64,000 nt of DNA, from positions 1 to 64,000 of the forward strand of contig JAUNOK010000014.1 in assembly GCA_030537195.1 (NCBI GenBank), written 5' to 3'. The DNA comes from Eubacteriales bacterium. Lineage in GTDB: Bacteria > Bacillota > Clostridia > Lachnospirales > Lachnospiraceae. The translations under genes were made by a program, and so were the position numbers. Below the pieces are notes generated by a model. The model saw only the letters and a program-made list of their open reading frames with translations. It did not search any database and was not told the DNA's origin. This document shows positions 53,908 through 63,340 of this stretch, piece by piece; position 1 is the first letter of the stretch, and the number at the start of each line of letters is the position of its first letter.

Positions 53908-54384
53908 TTACTTCCTTATCTCCGCCACAAATTTGTCCAGCTTTTCTTCATTATACTTTGCCTTATCACTGTTTCTGTCTGCTAATGCAACCTGATTCTT
54001 TAGATTCTTAAGACTCTTTGACAACTGCAGAAGGCATCTGTCATTGTCGCCACCACCGCTGAATGTAAACACTGCATCAATCTTATCTGCAACACCGTAA
54101 TTCTTAATAAATGTATTAACCGGCGACGCAGGCATACCCGCCCATACCGGCATACCTAATATAATTTCATCATAATAATCTATGTTATCTGGAACACCTT
54201 TTATCTTAGGTTTTCTTCCAAATGTTGACTGCATTCCGCCAACAAGCATCTGCCTTACAGTATTCTTAGGCAATGGCTTAACTAAATCTATCTCAAAGAT
54301 TTTTGCTCCTAATTTTCTTGCAATAACCTTTGCAGCTTCCTTTGTATTTCCTGATAATGAATAATAAACAACAGCTCTGTTCAT
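53908..54384 (-). CDS. Flavodoxin-like protein
   Basis: 158 aa. FMN-binding electron carrier: phosphate loop YSLSGNTKEAAKVI at the N-terminus, then IILGMPVWAGMPASPVNTFI and FTFSGGGDNDR, where the isoalloxazine ring is contacted. This is the short flavodoxin-like type of anaerobes. Preceded by a promoter at 54417-54445. Confidence 0.9.
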   Translation of the reverse strand: MNRAVVYYSLSGNTKEAAKVIARKLGAKIFEIDLVKPLPKNTVRQMLVGGMQSTFGRKPKIKGVPDNIDYYDEIILGMPVWAGMPASPVNTFIKNYGVADKIDAVFTFSGGGDNDRCLLQLSKSLKNLKNQVALADRNSDKAKYNEEKLDKFVAEIRK

Positions 54385-54416
54385 AGCTGACCCTCCTGAT
54401 TTGTGTGATTGTACTT

Positions 54417-54445
54417 ATTTTACGCTATTGAGTATTGTGTGGCAA
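54417..54445 (-). promoter_or_regulatory. Predicted promoter of the flavodoxin gene
   Basis: TTGCCA, 17 bp, TAAAAT on the minus strand, 32 bp before the start codon. Confidence 0.6.
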
Positions 54446-54523
54446 GTGTACTTGGTCTTTTGGACTTTCTCGTGCCTTCCCTCCGCTTCAACGTCCAATC
54501 TTCCATGTTTTATCCATTAGTCA

Positions 54524-54605
54524 GACTCCCCTCTGGTCCATAGCAAAAGGGAGCGAAGAAGCTCTCGCTTCCTCACTCCCTTTTGCTATGGACCAGAGGG
54601 GAGTC
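54524..54605. repeat. 82-bp near-perfect palindrome containing the tmRNA 3' end
   Basis: Two 41-nt arms: the right arm includes the last bases of the tmRNA T-arm and acceptor (54589-54605), and the left arm holds an inverted copy of them (54524-54540). The first 30 positions match without error; mismatches appear only near the centre. The inner part (AGCAAAAGGGAG/CTCCCTTTTGCT) could form the tmRNA terminator stem, but no T run follows it on the minus strand. Confidence 0.85.
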
Positions 54606-54924
54606 GAACCCCTGTCCGAAAACCCATTCCCTGTTCTTCTACTATCATAGTTGATTGTTTAACATTCCCTCCGGTACACGGGAATCAACACCCTTGCACC
54701 TTTAGTAGCTTCATGATACGACCAGCACCTCAAAGCTTTGGTACTGTCGTTTCCTACATGTTCGAAGCCTGGGTCTTAAAGTGTAGGTGCTTTAAGTCAG
54801 ACTGCTGCAATTAGGCAGCGTATGCTAAATTATCGTTAGCGTTTATATTTAAGTTTGGATTTTGACGCTTTCCTGCGGATAGCTTCACCAGCTTCAAGAT
54901 CCCCGTCGAAACCTTTACTAGCCC
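54589..54924 (-). ncRNA. ssrA: Transfer-messenger RNA (tmRNA)
   Basis: 336 nt. Rescues ribosomes stalled on broken mRNA and tags the product for proteolysis. The 5' end GGGCTAG pairs with CTGGTCC of the 3' end to form the acceptor stem; the typical 5' sequence GGTTTCGACGGGG follows. The 3' part has the TPsiC arm GGGGTTCGACTCCCC. The tag reading frame (54840 to 54811) encodes ANDNLAYAA and stop, preceded by ATAAAC. The CCA end is not encoded. Lies directly after smpB, as in many Firmicutes; the promoter is at 54953-54981. Confidence 0.95.
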
Positions 54925-54952
54925 GTGTGTAAGCAGTTTTACCTGCTTAGAT

Positions 54953-54981
54953 ATATTAACATTGGCATAGTGCCAAGTCAA
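54953..54981 (-). promoter_or_regulatory. Promoter of tmRNA with palindrome in its spacer
   Basis: TTGACT, 17 bp, TAATAT on the minus strand. The spacer contains TTGGCA-N3-TGCCAA (54962-54976), a perfect palindrome that could be an operator or affect open-complex formation. A hairpin (TAAGCAG/CTGCTTA) follows in the precursor leader before the mature 5' end. Confidence 0.7.
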
Positions 54982-55013
54982 TGAACTTGTGATTTAAAAC
55001 TGATAAAATATTT

Positions 55014-55496
55014 CTAAAATCTGAGATTCTTATTCTTGAATTCCTTCTGTGCATCTCTTATCTGGTCTTTCTTTGCAATAGAATCTCTCTTATCAAAGTT
55101 CTTCTTACCTTTTCCAAGGCCAATCTCCATCTTCACCTTGCCCTCTTTCAGATATACCTGAAGCGGAACAAGTGTGTAACCTTTGATTGTAAGCTCCCCT
55201 GTAAGCTTATTAATCTGGTTCTTGTGAAGCAGAAGCTTCTTAGGTCTTAAAGGGTCTTTGTTGAATATGTTACCCTTCTCATATGGTGTAATATTCATGC
55301 CCAAGACATACACTTCGCCATTCTCAATCTTGATGTAAGATTCCTTAATTGAGCATTTACCTGCTCTGATTGATTTAACCTCAGTGCCGTGAAGCACCAT
55401 GCCGGCTTCATATTTCTCTTCTATAAAATAATCAAAATATGCTTTCTTATTATTCGCTATAAGTCTGTTTCCTGATGCGCTTGTTTTTGATGCCAT
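55014..55496 (-). CDS. smpB: SsrA-binding protein SmpB
   Basis: 160 aa from ATG 55496 (GGAGAC upstream; the ATG at 55508 has no site). Binds the tRNA-like part of tmRNA and replaces the codon-anticodon pair during trans-translation. OB-fold signature [27 protein letters not shown] in pieces, LHKNQINKL, and a Lys-rich C-terminal tail ([17 protein letters not shown]) that enters the mRNA channel. Between rnr and ssrA. Confidence 0.96.
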   Translation of the reverse strand: MASKTSASGNRLIANNKKAYFDYFIEEKYEAGMVLHGTEVKSIRAGKCSIKESYIKIENGEVYVLGMNITPYEKGNIFNKDPLRPKKLLLHKNQINKLTGELTIKGYTLVPLQVYLKEGKVKMEIGLGKGKKNFDKRDSIAKKDQIRDAQKEFKNKNLRF

Positions 55497-55514
55497 GTCA
55501 GTCTCCATTCTATT

Positions 55515-57635
55515 CTATGCAAATGCAAAATCTATTGTTCTTAGTATCTTATCGGTGCCTATAACCACTACCTTAACCTTCTGTCCGAGCTTGTAGCTTC
55601 TGTTTCCGAGTTCTCCCACCATCTCATAGTGTTCCTCGTCAAATGTATAGAAGCCTTTCATATTATTGACAGAAACCATGCCCTCGATAGTGTTCGGAAG
55701 TTCAACATATACACCCCATGCAGTTACGCCTGAAACAACACCGTCAAATGTTTCACCAACAAACTGTTCCATATACTCAGCCATCTTAAGCTTGTCTGTA
55801 TCTCTTTCAGCGTCTGCCGCGCGTCTCTCCATCGCACTCGTCTGGACAGCAACATCTGGTAATATTGCATCATAATGGTCAGCTCTCTTATGGCTTAAAC
55901 CTCCATGAAGATTCTCCTTGATAATCCTGTGAATCTGCAGATCAGGATATCTTCTGATAGGAGATGTGAAATGGCAGTAATACTTTGCTGCAAGTCCAAA
56001 ATGTCCTACACATTCGGTAGTATACTTAGCCTTCTTCATAGAGCGGAGTGTCAGTCTGCTTATAAGATTCTCAGCATCAGACCCCTCTATCTCAGAAAGA
56101 AGCTTCTGAATCTCCTTAGGTCTTAAATCATCCGTAAGTCTTAATGTATAACCGAAGTTATTAATAAATGTGGCTAACTTACGCATTTTCTCCGGGTCAG
56201 GATTCTCATGTGTTCTGTAAAGAAATGGCATATCCTGCCAGAAATAATCTTCGGCAACAGTTTCATTTGCAGCAAGCATAAAATCTTCAATAATCTTAGT
56301 CGCTACATTTCTATCATAAGGCTTAATATCCGTTGGATGACCGTTTTCATCAAGAATAATCTTGCTTTCAGGAAAATCAAAATCAACCGAACCTCTGGCA
56401 AATCTCTTCTTTCTAAGAAGCGACGCAGCTTCTTCCATCATATGAAACATAGGAACAAGTTCCTTATATTCAAGAATTTCTTCTGTATCATTATCAACAA
56501 GAATCTTCTTGACACTTGTATAACTCATTCTTCTGTCTACATTAATAACAGTTTCGCATATTCTGTGTCCTACAATATTACCTTTCTCATCAATATCCAT
56601 AAGACAGCTGAGAGCAAGCCTGTCCTCACCCTGATTAAGTGAGCATATTCCATTAGACAGTTTGTGTGGAATCATCGGAATAACTCGGTCTACAAGATAA
56701 ACACTTGTACCTCTCTTAAGAGCTTCTTTATCCAGTGCACTTCCTTCTGTAACATAATGGCTGACATCTGCAATATGAACACCCAGATGATATACTGGAC
56801 CTTCCTTTGATATAGATACTGCATCGTCCAGATCCTTCGCATCTTCACCATCTATAGTAACCATCTGAACATTTCTTAAATCAACTCGTCCAGCCTTATC
56901 CTTCTCACTGACTACATCAGGGATATCATTAAGTGCCTTTTTAACTGATTCAGGAAACTCTACCGGTAAATCATACGCCTTGATAATAGACATTACGTCC
57001 ACACCCAGGTCATCTATATGTCCAAGTACTTCTGTAACCTTACCCTGCGGATTCTTGCTCTGACTGCCGTAATCACTGATAGAAGCAACAACCTTAGAGC
57101 CTTCAACCGCCCCATTCATGAATTCCTGCGGTATAAATATATCACAGCCAATCTTGGCATTATCAGGAATAACGAATCCATAAGTCCTGTTCTTCTGGAA
57201 AGTTCCAACAACCTCTTTAACCTCATGCTCAAGAATGGCAACAATCTTGCCTTCTGCCCGCTTACTGCCACTTTTCTCAGTAGTTATCACAACCTTGACC
57301 TTATCATGATAGAAAGCATTCATTGTATCATTAGCCTTGACAAATATATCATCTTCCCTGTCAGGTATCACAACAAAACCAAAGCCCCTGCTCGTACTTT
57401 CAAATGTTCCGACAAGTGCTACATTTTCAGGCTTCATATATTTGCCCTTCTTTGATACACCTATTGTTCCATCTGCGACAAGGCTGTCAAGCACTTCCAT
57501 AAGCTCAGAACGCTTAGCTTTCGGAATATCGAGAAGCATAGCGATTTCTTTAGCTTTCATTGGAACATACAGTTCATTATTAAGAATCATATCAGCAAGC
57601 ATCTGTCTACGCTGTTTAAATATATCCTTCTCCAT
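55515..57635 (-). CDS. rnr: Ribonuclease R
   Basis: About 706 aa from ATG 57635; an in-frame TTG at 57656 is an alternative. 3'-5' exoribonuclease that can degrade structured RNA, including tmRNA-released mRNA. N-terminal winged helix (1-75), cold-shock domains with RGFGFVV and RTYGFVIPD, the RNB catalytic domain with DGEDAKDLDDAVSI (metal-binding Asp cluster), HLGVHIADVSHYV and SPIRRYPDLQIHR, and the C-terminal S1 domain (GVVSGVTAWGVYVEL). Upstream of smpB and ssrA, the usual cluster. Confidence 0.95.
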   Translation of the reverse strand: MEKDIFKQRRQMLADMILNNELYVPMKAKEIAMLLDIPKAKRSELMEVLDSLVADGTIGVSKKGKYMKPENVALVGTFESTSRGFGFVVIPDREDDIFVKANDTMNAFYHDKVKVVITTEKSGSKRAEGKIVAILEHEVKEVVGTFQKNRTYGFVIPDNAKIGCDIFIPQEFMNGAVEGSKVVASISDYGSQSKNPQGKVTEVLGHIDDLGVDVMSIIKAYDLPVEFPESVKKALNDIPDVVSEKDKAGRVDLRNVQMVTIDGEDAKDLDDAVSISKEGPVYHLGVHIADVSHYVTEGSALDKEALKRGTSVYLVDRVIPMIPHKLSNGICSLNQGEDRLALSCLMDIDEKGNIVGHRICETVINVDRRMSYTSVKKILVDNDTEEILEYKELVPMFHMMEEAASLLRKKRFARGSVDFDFPESKIILDENGHPTDIKPYDRNVATKIIEDFMLAANETVAEDYFWQDMPFLYRTHENPDPEKMRKLATFINNFGYTLRLTDDLRPKEIQKLLSEIEGSDAENLISRLTLRSMKKAKYTTECVGHFGLAAKYYCHFTSPIRRYPDLQIHRIIKENLHGGLSHKRADHYDAILPDVAVQTSAMERRAADAERDTDKLKMAEYMEQFVGETFDGVVSGVTAWGVYVELPNTIEGMVSVNNMKGFYTFDEEHYEMVGELGNRSYKLGQKVKVVVIGTDKILRTIDFAFA

Positions 57636-57695
57636 ATCCCTTATATCCCTTTCCAACCATTAAAATATCTGGACTCAGCCAGATTTTCTGTAAAG

Positions 57696-57736
57696 TAAAA
57701 AACACTCTTAAGAAATTATAGTTTTCTTAAGAGTGT
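57696..57736 (-). terminator. Terminator after secG
   Basis: A perfect 14-bp stem ACACTCTTAAGAAA/TTTCTTAAGAGTGT with a run of six T on the minus strand. It would end many transcripts before rnr, which must then rely on read-through or on its own promoter. Confidence 0.85.
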
Positions 57737-57743
57737 CCGTAAT

Positions 57744-58019
57744 TTAGAAATTAAAATTAAGTATAACTGCTATAACAATAAAAAGAATTACAAGAATCTT
57801 GGTTATCTTAACAAGCTTGCCTTCCATTGAACGGCCCTTGTTCTTACCCCAGTATGAATCAGCAGCACCACTAATTGTTCCTGACAATCCGTTCTGCTTA
57901 CTTTCCTGCATAAGAATTATTATTGCTAAAGCTATACAAATTACTACAAATACTCCCATTAAACCAATTCTTAATACATCTCCGACAGACATATGAAACA
58001 ATGGAATTATCTTATTCAT
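57744..58019 (-). CDS. secG: Preprotein translocase subunit SecG
   Basis: 91 aa from ATG 58019 (GAGGATAGT upstream). Accessory subunit of the SecYEG channel. Two membrane helices, with the central family block LMQESKQNGLSGTISGAADSYWGKNKGRSMEG in pieces. Upstream of rnr, a common clostridial order (secG-rnr-smpB). Confidence 0.93.
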   Translation of the reverse strand: MNKIIPLFHMSVGDVLRIGLMGVFVVICIALAIIILMQESKQNGLSGTISGAADSYWGKNKGRSMEGKLVKITKILVILFIVIAVILNFNF

Positions 58020-58086
58020 ACTATCCTCATTCCTGCGCATCGCGCGCTATTTATTACATAATTATGCCAATACGGCAACATAGGTC

Positions 58087-58115
58087 ATTCTATCACAAAT
58101 AAACATTTTGTGCAA
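58087..58115 (-). promoter_or_regulatory. Predicted promoter of secG
   Basis: TTGCAC, 17 bp, TAGAAT on the minus strand, 67 bp before the secG start. Confidence 0.55.
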
Positions 58116-58162
58116 GAAAAATCATCAAATTAATTTGCGTCTTGAAAATTCAGACAATTCAA

Positions 58163-59713
58163 TTAATTCTTCTTTACAAGAAGTGACTCACCTGTCATCT
58201 CAACTGGCTTCTCAAGTCCCATAATTTCAATAAGTGTAGGAGCGATATCACATAATCTTCCGCCTTCACGAAGTGTATAATTCTCATCATAGTTAACAAG
58301 AATAAATGGAACCGGATTAGTTGTATGTGCTGTATGTGGAGCACCTGTTTCGTAATCAATCATCTTCTCAGCATTACCGTGGTCTGCGCAGATGAAGAGA
58401 ACTCCGTCAACATCCTTAACTGCATCTACAGCCTTGCCAACAAGCTCATCAACCTTCTCTACAGCCTTGATTGCTGCTGGAATAACACCTGTATGACCAA
58501 CCATATCTGGGTTAGCGAAGTTGATAATAATAACATCATATTTGTCAGACTTGATAGCCTCAACTAAGTCCATACCTACTTCTGGTGCACTCATCTCTGG
58601 CTTTAAATCATATGTTGCAACATCCTTAGGTGAATTAACGAGTAATCTGAACTCATCAACATTAGGATCTTCAACCCCACCATTGAAGAAGAATGTAACA
58701 TGTGCATACTTCTCTGTCTCAGCAAGTCTTAACTGCTTCTTTCCATGATTAGCAAGGAATTCGCCAAATGTATTCTTAATATGCTCTTTCTTGAATGCAA
58801 CCTTCTTGTTAGGAATTGACTCATCATAATCCTTGAAACAAACAAATGTTAATGGAATAAATCCTGTCTTTCTCTCAAAACCTGTGAACTTGTCATCGCA
58901 GAATGCTCTTGTCATCTCTCTTGCACGGTCTGGACGGAAATTAAAGAATATAACTGAATCATTAGCCTTAACTAATGAAAGTGGCTGTCCATCCTTGCAG
59001 ATAACTGTTGGCTCAACGAACTCATCTGTCTTGCCATTGTCATATGATTCCTGAAGTGCCTGAGTAGCTGACTCAGCCTTGATTCCCTCACCTGTTACAA
59101 GTGAATTATAAGCCTTTTCTACTCTGTCCCAGTTATTATCTCTATCCATTGCATAGTAACGGCCTGATAAAGAAGCAACCTTACCAACTCCGATTTCTGC
59201 CATCTTGTTCTCAAGAGTTTCAACAAAGCCCTTAGCCGAAGCTGGAGGTGTATCTCTTCCATCAAGGAATGCATGAACGTATACCTTAGATACGCCCTGC
59301 TGCTTTGCCATCTCTAAAAGTCCATACACATGGCTTAAATGACTGTGAACACCACCATCTGATAAAAGACCGAAAAGATGAAGATCTGAATCATTCTTCT
59401 TACAGTTTTCCATTGCTTCAAGTAATTCTTCATTCTTAAAGAATGTACCATCTTCAATATCCTTAGTAATTCTTGTAAGATCCTGATAAATAATTCTACC
59501 AGCACCGATATTCATATGACCTACTTCTGAATTACCCATCTGTCCGTCTGGAAGACCAACAGCAAGTCCTGAAGCGTATCCCTTCTGGAATGGGCACTCC
59601 TTCATAAGCTTATCCATAACAGGAGTATTAGCTAAAGCTATAGCATTACCCTCTGTTCTATCATTTAAACCATAACCATCAAGTACCATTAAAACTACTG
59701 GTTTTTTACTCAT
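58163..59713 (-). CDS. gpmI: 2,3-bisphosphoglycerate-independent phosphoglycerate mutase
   Basis: 516 aa from ATG 59713 (AAGGAGAA upstream; the longer frame to 59812 has no site). Interconverts 3- and 2-phosphoglycerate. Alkaline-phosphatase-fold metalloenzyme: LDGYGLND metal site, nucleophile S62 in MGNSEVGHMNIGAGR, DGRDTPP and the C-terminal CADHGNAEKM block. Downstream of tpiA behind a terminator. Confidence 0.96.
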   Translation of the reverse strand: MSKKPVVLMVLDGYGLNDRTEGNAIALANTPVMDKLMKECPFQKGYASGLAVGLPDGQMGNSEVGHMNIGAGRIIYQDLTRITKDIEDGTFFKNEELLEAMENCKKNDSDLHLFGLLSDGGVHSHLSHVYGLLEMAKQQGVSKVYVHAFLDGRDTPPASAKGFVETLENKMAEIGVGKVASLSGRYYAMDRDNNWDRVEKAYNSLVTGEGIKAESATQALQESYDNGKTDEFVEPTVICKDGQPLSLVKANDSVIFFNFRPDRAREMTRAFCDDKFTGFERKTGFIPLTFVCFKDYDESIPNKKVAFKKEHIKNTFGEFLANHGKKQLRLAETEKYAHVTFFFNGGVEDPNVDEFRLLVNSPKDVATYDLKPEMSAPEVGMDLVEAIKSDKYDVIIINFANPDMVGHTGVIPAAIKAVEKVDELVGKAVDAVKDVDGVLFICADHGNAEKMIDYETGAPHTAHTTNPVPFILVNYDENYTLREGGRLCDIAPTLIEIMGLEKPVEMTGESLLVKKN

Positions 59714-59775
59714 AATGTGATTCTCCTTTAAATGTATTCTAATTAATTGCCTATAGCATGATAGCACATTTGCAA

Positions 59776-59824
59776 AAAAAATCAAAGACCTTGTCCTGAA
59801 TATTATCATCAAAACAAGGTCTTT
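59776..59824 (-). terminator. Terminator after tpiA
   Basis: An 11-bp stem AAAGACCTTGT/ACAAGGTCTTT with a 19-nt loop, followed by GATTTTTTTT on the minus strand. Confidence 0.8.
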
Positions 59825-59834
59825 TCTTACTTAT

Positions 59835-60584
59835 CTACTTATTATAATTAACTATATCTGCAAAATCAGGCTTAAGGCTTGCTCCCCCAACCAGTCCTCC
59901 ATCAATATCAGGCTGTGCAAAAAGTTCTGCCGCATTAGAAGCATTAACACTTCCACCATAAAGAATTCTTATCTGGTCTGCTGTATCCTTATCATACAGC
60001 TCTTCAAATACTGTTCTTATGAATCCACATACTTCCTGAGCCTGTGCAGTAGTTGCAACTTTTCCAGTTCCAATTGCCCAGATTGGTTCATAAGCAACTA
60101 TCGTATTAAGTACCTGTTCTTTGGTAACTCCGACGTATGCTTCAACTATCTGTTCTTTAATGAATTCAAGTGTAATTCCCTTCTCTCTCTGTTCAAGTGT
60201 CTCTCCACAACAAAGAATAGGAATAATATCATGCTCAAGAGCTTTATGAAGCTTAAGATTAAGAACTGTATTACTTTCATTAAAGTACATTCTTCTTTCA
60301 GAATGTCCTATGATAACATGGCTTACACCTGCATCAACAAGCATCTCTGGCGATAATTCTCCGGTAAATGCTCCTTTTTCCTGATAATATACATTCTCTG
60401 CTCCAATATGTATATTAGACCCTTTCACTGCCTCCACTACAGGTACTATGTCAATTGATGGAACACAGAATACGACATCAACATCCGGATTATTAACATT
60501 CGGTTTCAATTCAGTAACGAGCTTAACTGCCTGGCTTGGTGTCATATTCATCTTCCAATTGCCTGCTATTACTTTTCTTCTCAT
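59835..60584 (-). CDS. tpiA: Triosephosphate isomerase
   Basis: 249 aa from ATG 60584 (GAGGAGGCG upstream). Interconverts DHAP and glyceraldehyde 3-phosphate. TIM barrel with GNWKMN (catalytic Lys), VIIGHSERR (His), [12 protein letters not shown] (Glu) and the phosphate loop [12 protein letters not shown]. Own promoter at 60674-60702; a hairpin (TCCATATA/TATATGGA, 60609-60629) lies in the leader. Confidence 0.97.
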   Translation of the reverse strand: MRRKVIAGNWKMNMTPSQAVKLVTELKPNVNNPDVDVVFCVPSIDIVPVVEAVKGSNIHIGAENVYYQEKGAFTGELSPEMLVDAGVSHVIIGHSERRMYFNESNTVLNLKLHKALEHDIIPILCCGETLEQREKGITLEFIKEQIVEAYVGVTKEQVLNTIVAYEPIWAIGTGKVATTAQAQEVCGFIRTVFEELYDKDTADQIRILYGGSVNASNAAELFAQPDIDGGLVGGASLKPDFADIVNYNK

Positions 60585-60673
60585 TCTACGCCTCCTCGCA
60601 GGAAAATATCCATATAAAATATATATGGACAATCCTATTAAATTATTCCGATATAACTATCCTAGTAAAATAA

Positions 60674-60702
60674 ATAATAACATACTTTGGTATATATTTC
60701 AA
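60674..60702 (-). promoter_or_regulatory. Predicted promoter of tpiA
   Basis: TTGAAA, 17 bp, TATTAT on the minus strand, about 90 bp before the start codon. Confidence 0.55.
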
Positions 60703-60726
60703 GTGTAGATTGTGAAAAAAATAACA

Positions 60727-60766
60727 AAAATCCAGACCTTACTTAATAAAATAAAGTCTGGATTTT
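60727..60766 (-). terminator. Terminator after pgk
   Basis: An 11-bp stem AAAATCCAGAC/GTCTGGATTTT with a T-rich tail on the minus strand (TTGTTATTTTTTT). Confidence 0.75.
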
Positions 60767-60798
60767 ATATTCTTATATAAATATGTCAATAAAATTAA

Positions 60799-61992
60799 TT
60801 ACTTATCGTTAGCTGCAACTACACCAGGAAGTTCCTTACCTTCAAGGAATTCAAGTGATGCTCCACCACCTGTAGATATGTGTGTCATCTTATCGCCAAA
60901 ACCTAAGTTGTTAACAGCAGCTGCTGAATCACCACCACCGATGATTGTTGTAGCATCTTTAAGCTGTGCAAGCTCTTCTGCAACAGCAATTGTTCCTGCT
61001 GCGAAGTTAGGGAATTCGAATACACCCATTGGGCCATTCCATACTACTGTCTTAGCATCTTTTAATGCTTCCTTGTAAAGTTCGCATGTCTTAGGTCCGA
61101 TATCCATACCCATATCATCATCTGCCTGATGTCCTGCTACTACTACATGTGAAGGAGAATCATTGCTGAATTCCTTAGCAACAACTGTATCGATAGGGAT
61201 AAGCATCTTAACACCCTTCTCCTCAGCCTTCTTCATCATATCCTTAGCATAATCAAGGTAATCATCCTCAACTAAAGACTGACCAACATTACCGCCGTGT
61301 GCCTTCTGGAATGTATAAGACATACCACCACCGATAATAAGTGTATCAACCTTATCAAGAAGGTTGTTAATAACTGAAATCTTAGAAGAAACCTTTGAAC
61401 CACCGAGGATTGCAACGAATGGTCTTACAGGATTGTTAACTGCATTACCAAGGAAGTCGATTTCCTTCTGCATAAGGTATCCAACAACAGCTGTATCAAC
61501 ATACTGTGTAACACCTACATTAGAACAATGTGCTCTATGAGCTGTACCAAATGCATCGTTAACGAATACATCTGTAATAGAAGCTAAGTCCTTAGAGAAT
61601 GCCTCTCCGTTCTTAGTCTCTTCTGGTCTGAATCTTGTATTCTCAAGAAGAATAACATCTCCATCATTCATAGCAGCAACAGCAGCTCTTGCATTATCGC
61701 CTACAACAGTATCATCTGCTGCAAACTTAACTTCCTGACCAAGAAGTTCTGAAAGTCTCTTTGCAACTGGTGCAAGAGAGAATGCAGCATCTGGTCCCTT
61801 TGGCTTTCCAAGATGTGAGCAAAGGATAACCTTTCCTCCATCAGCAATAAGCTTCTTGATTGTTGGAAGAGCAGCTACAAGTCTTGTTTCATCTGTAATT
61901 CTGCTTCCATCTAAAGGTACATTAAAATCGCATCTGCATAATACTCTTTTGCCCTTTACATTGATATCATCAATAGACTTTTTATTAAGCAT
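60799..61992 (-). CDS. pgk: Phosphoglycerate kinase
   Basis: 397 aa from ATG 61992 (GGAGGAAAC upstream). Transfers the phosphate of 1,3-bisphosphoglycerate to [38 protein letters not shown] and the C-terminal [13 protein letters not shown] nucleotide block are all present. Starts 104 bp after gap across a terminator. Confidence 0.97.
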   Translation of the reverse strand: MLNKKSIDDINVKGKRVLCRCDFNVPLDGSRITDETRLVAALPTIKKLIADGGKVILCSHLGKPKGPDAAFSLAPVAKRLSELLGQEVKFAADDTVVGDNARAAVAAMNDGDVILLENTRFRPEETKNGEAFSKDLASITDVFVNDAFGTAHRAHCSNVGVTQYVDTAVVGYLMQKEIDFLGNAVNNPVRPFVAILGGSKVSSKISVINNLLDKVDTLIIGGGMSYTFQKAHGGNVGQSLVEDDYLDYAKDMMKKAEEKGVKMLIPIDTVVAKEFSNDSPSHVVVAGHQADDDMGMDIGPKTCELYKEALKDAKTVVWNGPMGVFEFPNFAAGTIAVAEELAQLKDATTIIGGGDSAAAVNNLGFGDKMTHISTGGGASLEFLEGKELPGVVAANDK

Positions 61993-62043
61993 ATTAGTTT
62001 CCTCCATATAATACATAAAATAGCCGTATATACAGCTTTTTCT

Positions 62044-62076
62044 AAAAAACCGGAGAATAGTTAAACCATTCTCCGG
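62044..62076 (-). terminator. Terminator between gap and pgk
   Basis: A stem CCGGAGAAT/ATTCTCCGG (9 bp plus an outer G-C) with six T following on the minus strand. Some read-through into pgk is likely, because no separate pgk promoter was seen in the remaining gap. Confidence 0.8.
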
Positions 62077-62095
62077 CAAAAAACAATCTAAATGA

Positions 62096-63124
62096 TTAGT
62101 TTAACTCAGCGAAGTACTTAATTGTTCTAACCATCTGGCTTGTGTATGAGTTCTCGTTATCATACCAAGAAACAACCTGAACCTGGCATCCACCGTTTGG
62201 AAGGTCATTAACCATTGTCTGTGTAGCATCGAATAATGAACCAAATCTCATACCAACGATATCGCTAGATACGATCTGCTCTGTATTGTAACCGAATGAC
62301 TCTGTTGCAGCAGCCTTCATAGCAGCGTTAACTTCATCAACTGTAACCTTCTTAGCAACTACAGCGTTAAGGATTGTTGTAGAACCTGTAGGAGTAGGAA
62401 CTCTCTGAGCAGCTCCAATAAGCTTTCCGTTAAGTTCTGGGATAACAAGACCGATAGCCTTAGCAGCACCTGTTGAGTTAGGAACGATGTTGCAAGCACC
62501 TGCTCTAGATCTTCTTAAGTCACCCTTTCTCTGTGGTCCATCAAGAATCATCTGATCACCTGTGTAAGCGTGAATTGTACACATAATACCTGACTCGATT
62601 GTTGCACAATCATTAAGAGCCTTAGCCATAGGAGCTAAGCAGTTTGTTGTACAAGAAGCAGCTGAGATAATCTGATCATCTGCTGTAAGTGTCTCATGGT
62701 TTACATTGTAAACGATAGTCTTAAGATCGTTACCAGCTGGAGCTGAGATAACAACCTTCTTAGCACCTGCATTGATATGAGCCTGTGCCTTAGCCTTAGA
62801 TGTATAGAATCCTGAACACTCAAGAACTACATCAACACCAATCTCACCCCATGGGCAGTTATTAGCATCTGGCTCTTTGTAAATCTTGATAGTCTTGCCT
62901 TTAACTGTGATTGTACCAGCTTCATCATCAGCTGTTACCTGATCTTCCTCACCGAAGTTAACATATCTTCCCTGTGATGAGTCATACTTTAAAAGATGAG
63001 CAAGCATCTTAGGGCTTGTTAAATCGTTAATAGCAACTACCTCATATCCTTCTGCACCAAACATCTGTCTGAATGCAAGTCTACCGATACGACCAAAACC
63101 ATTGATTGCAACTTTTACTGACAT
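62096..63124 (-). CDS. gap: Glyceraldehyde-3-phosphate dehydrogenase
   Basis: 342 aa. Phosphorylating, NAD-type enzyme. NAD loop [11 protein letters not shown], Asp35-type residue in AINDL, catalytic C158 in [15 protein letters not shown], and the C-terminal SWYDNENSY block. Good ribosome binding site (AGGAGGAA). First gene of the lower glycolytic set, with a consensus-spaced promoter. Confidence 0.97.
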   Translation of the reverse strand: MSVKVAINGFGRIGRLAFRQMFGAEGYEVVAINDLTSPKMLAHLLKYDSSQGRYVNFGEEDQVTADDEAGTITVKGKTIKIYKEPDANNCPWGEIGVDVVLECSGFYTSKAKAQAHINAGAKKVVISAPAGNDLKTIVYNVNHETLTADDQIISAASCTTNCLAPMAKALNDCATIESGIMCTIHAYTGDQMILDGPQRKGDLRRSRAGACNIVPNSTGAAKAIGLVIPELNGKLIGAAQRVPTPTGSTTILNAVVAKKVTVDEVNAAMKAAATESFGYNTEQIVSSDIVGMRFGSLFDATQTMVNDLPNGGCQVQVVSWYDNENSYTSQMVRTIKYFAELN

Positions 63125-63187
63125 AAAAACAATTCCTCCTAAAATGAATTTTTATAACATAGTTTGTTAAAATTTCAACTACCGTGT

Positions 63188-63216
63188 ATTTTACATAAGA
63201 AGAGCTAAAATATCAA
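63188..63216 (-). promoter_or_regulatory. Predicted promoter of gap
   Basis: TTGATA, 17 bp, TAAAAT on the minus strand, about 64 bp before the start codon. The rest of the 216-bp intergenic region is AT-rich and contains nothing else recognised. Confidence 0.6.
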
Positions 63217-63340
63217 GGCTTTCTTCCCATTTTTTACATTTTGGCACATTTTTCATTGATTATCCATCATTGATTAGTCATTTTGACGAAATCCTAACAA
63301 ATTCTGTATCCAATATTGTTTATTTAACACTAATTCATGC

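Noticed and set aside
54435-54650. Plus-strand frame of 71 codons over the tmRNA 3' end
   Set aside because: It lies across the palindrome and the tmRNA T-arm; no ribosome binding site or protein-like composition.
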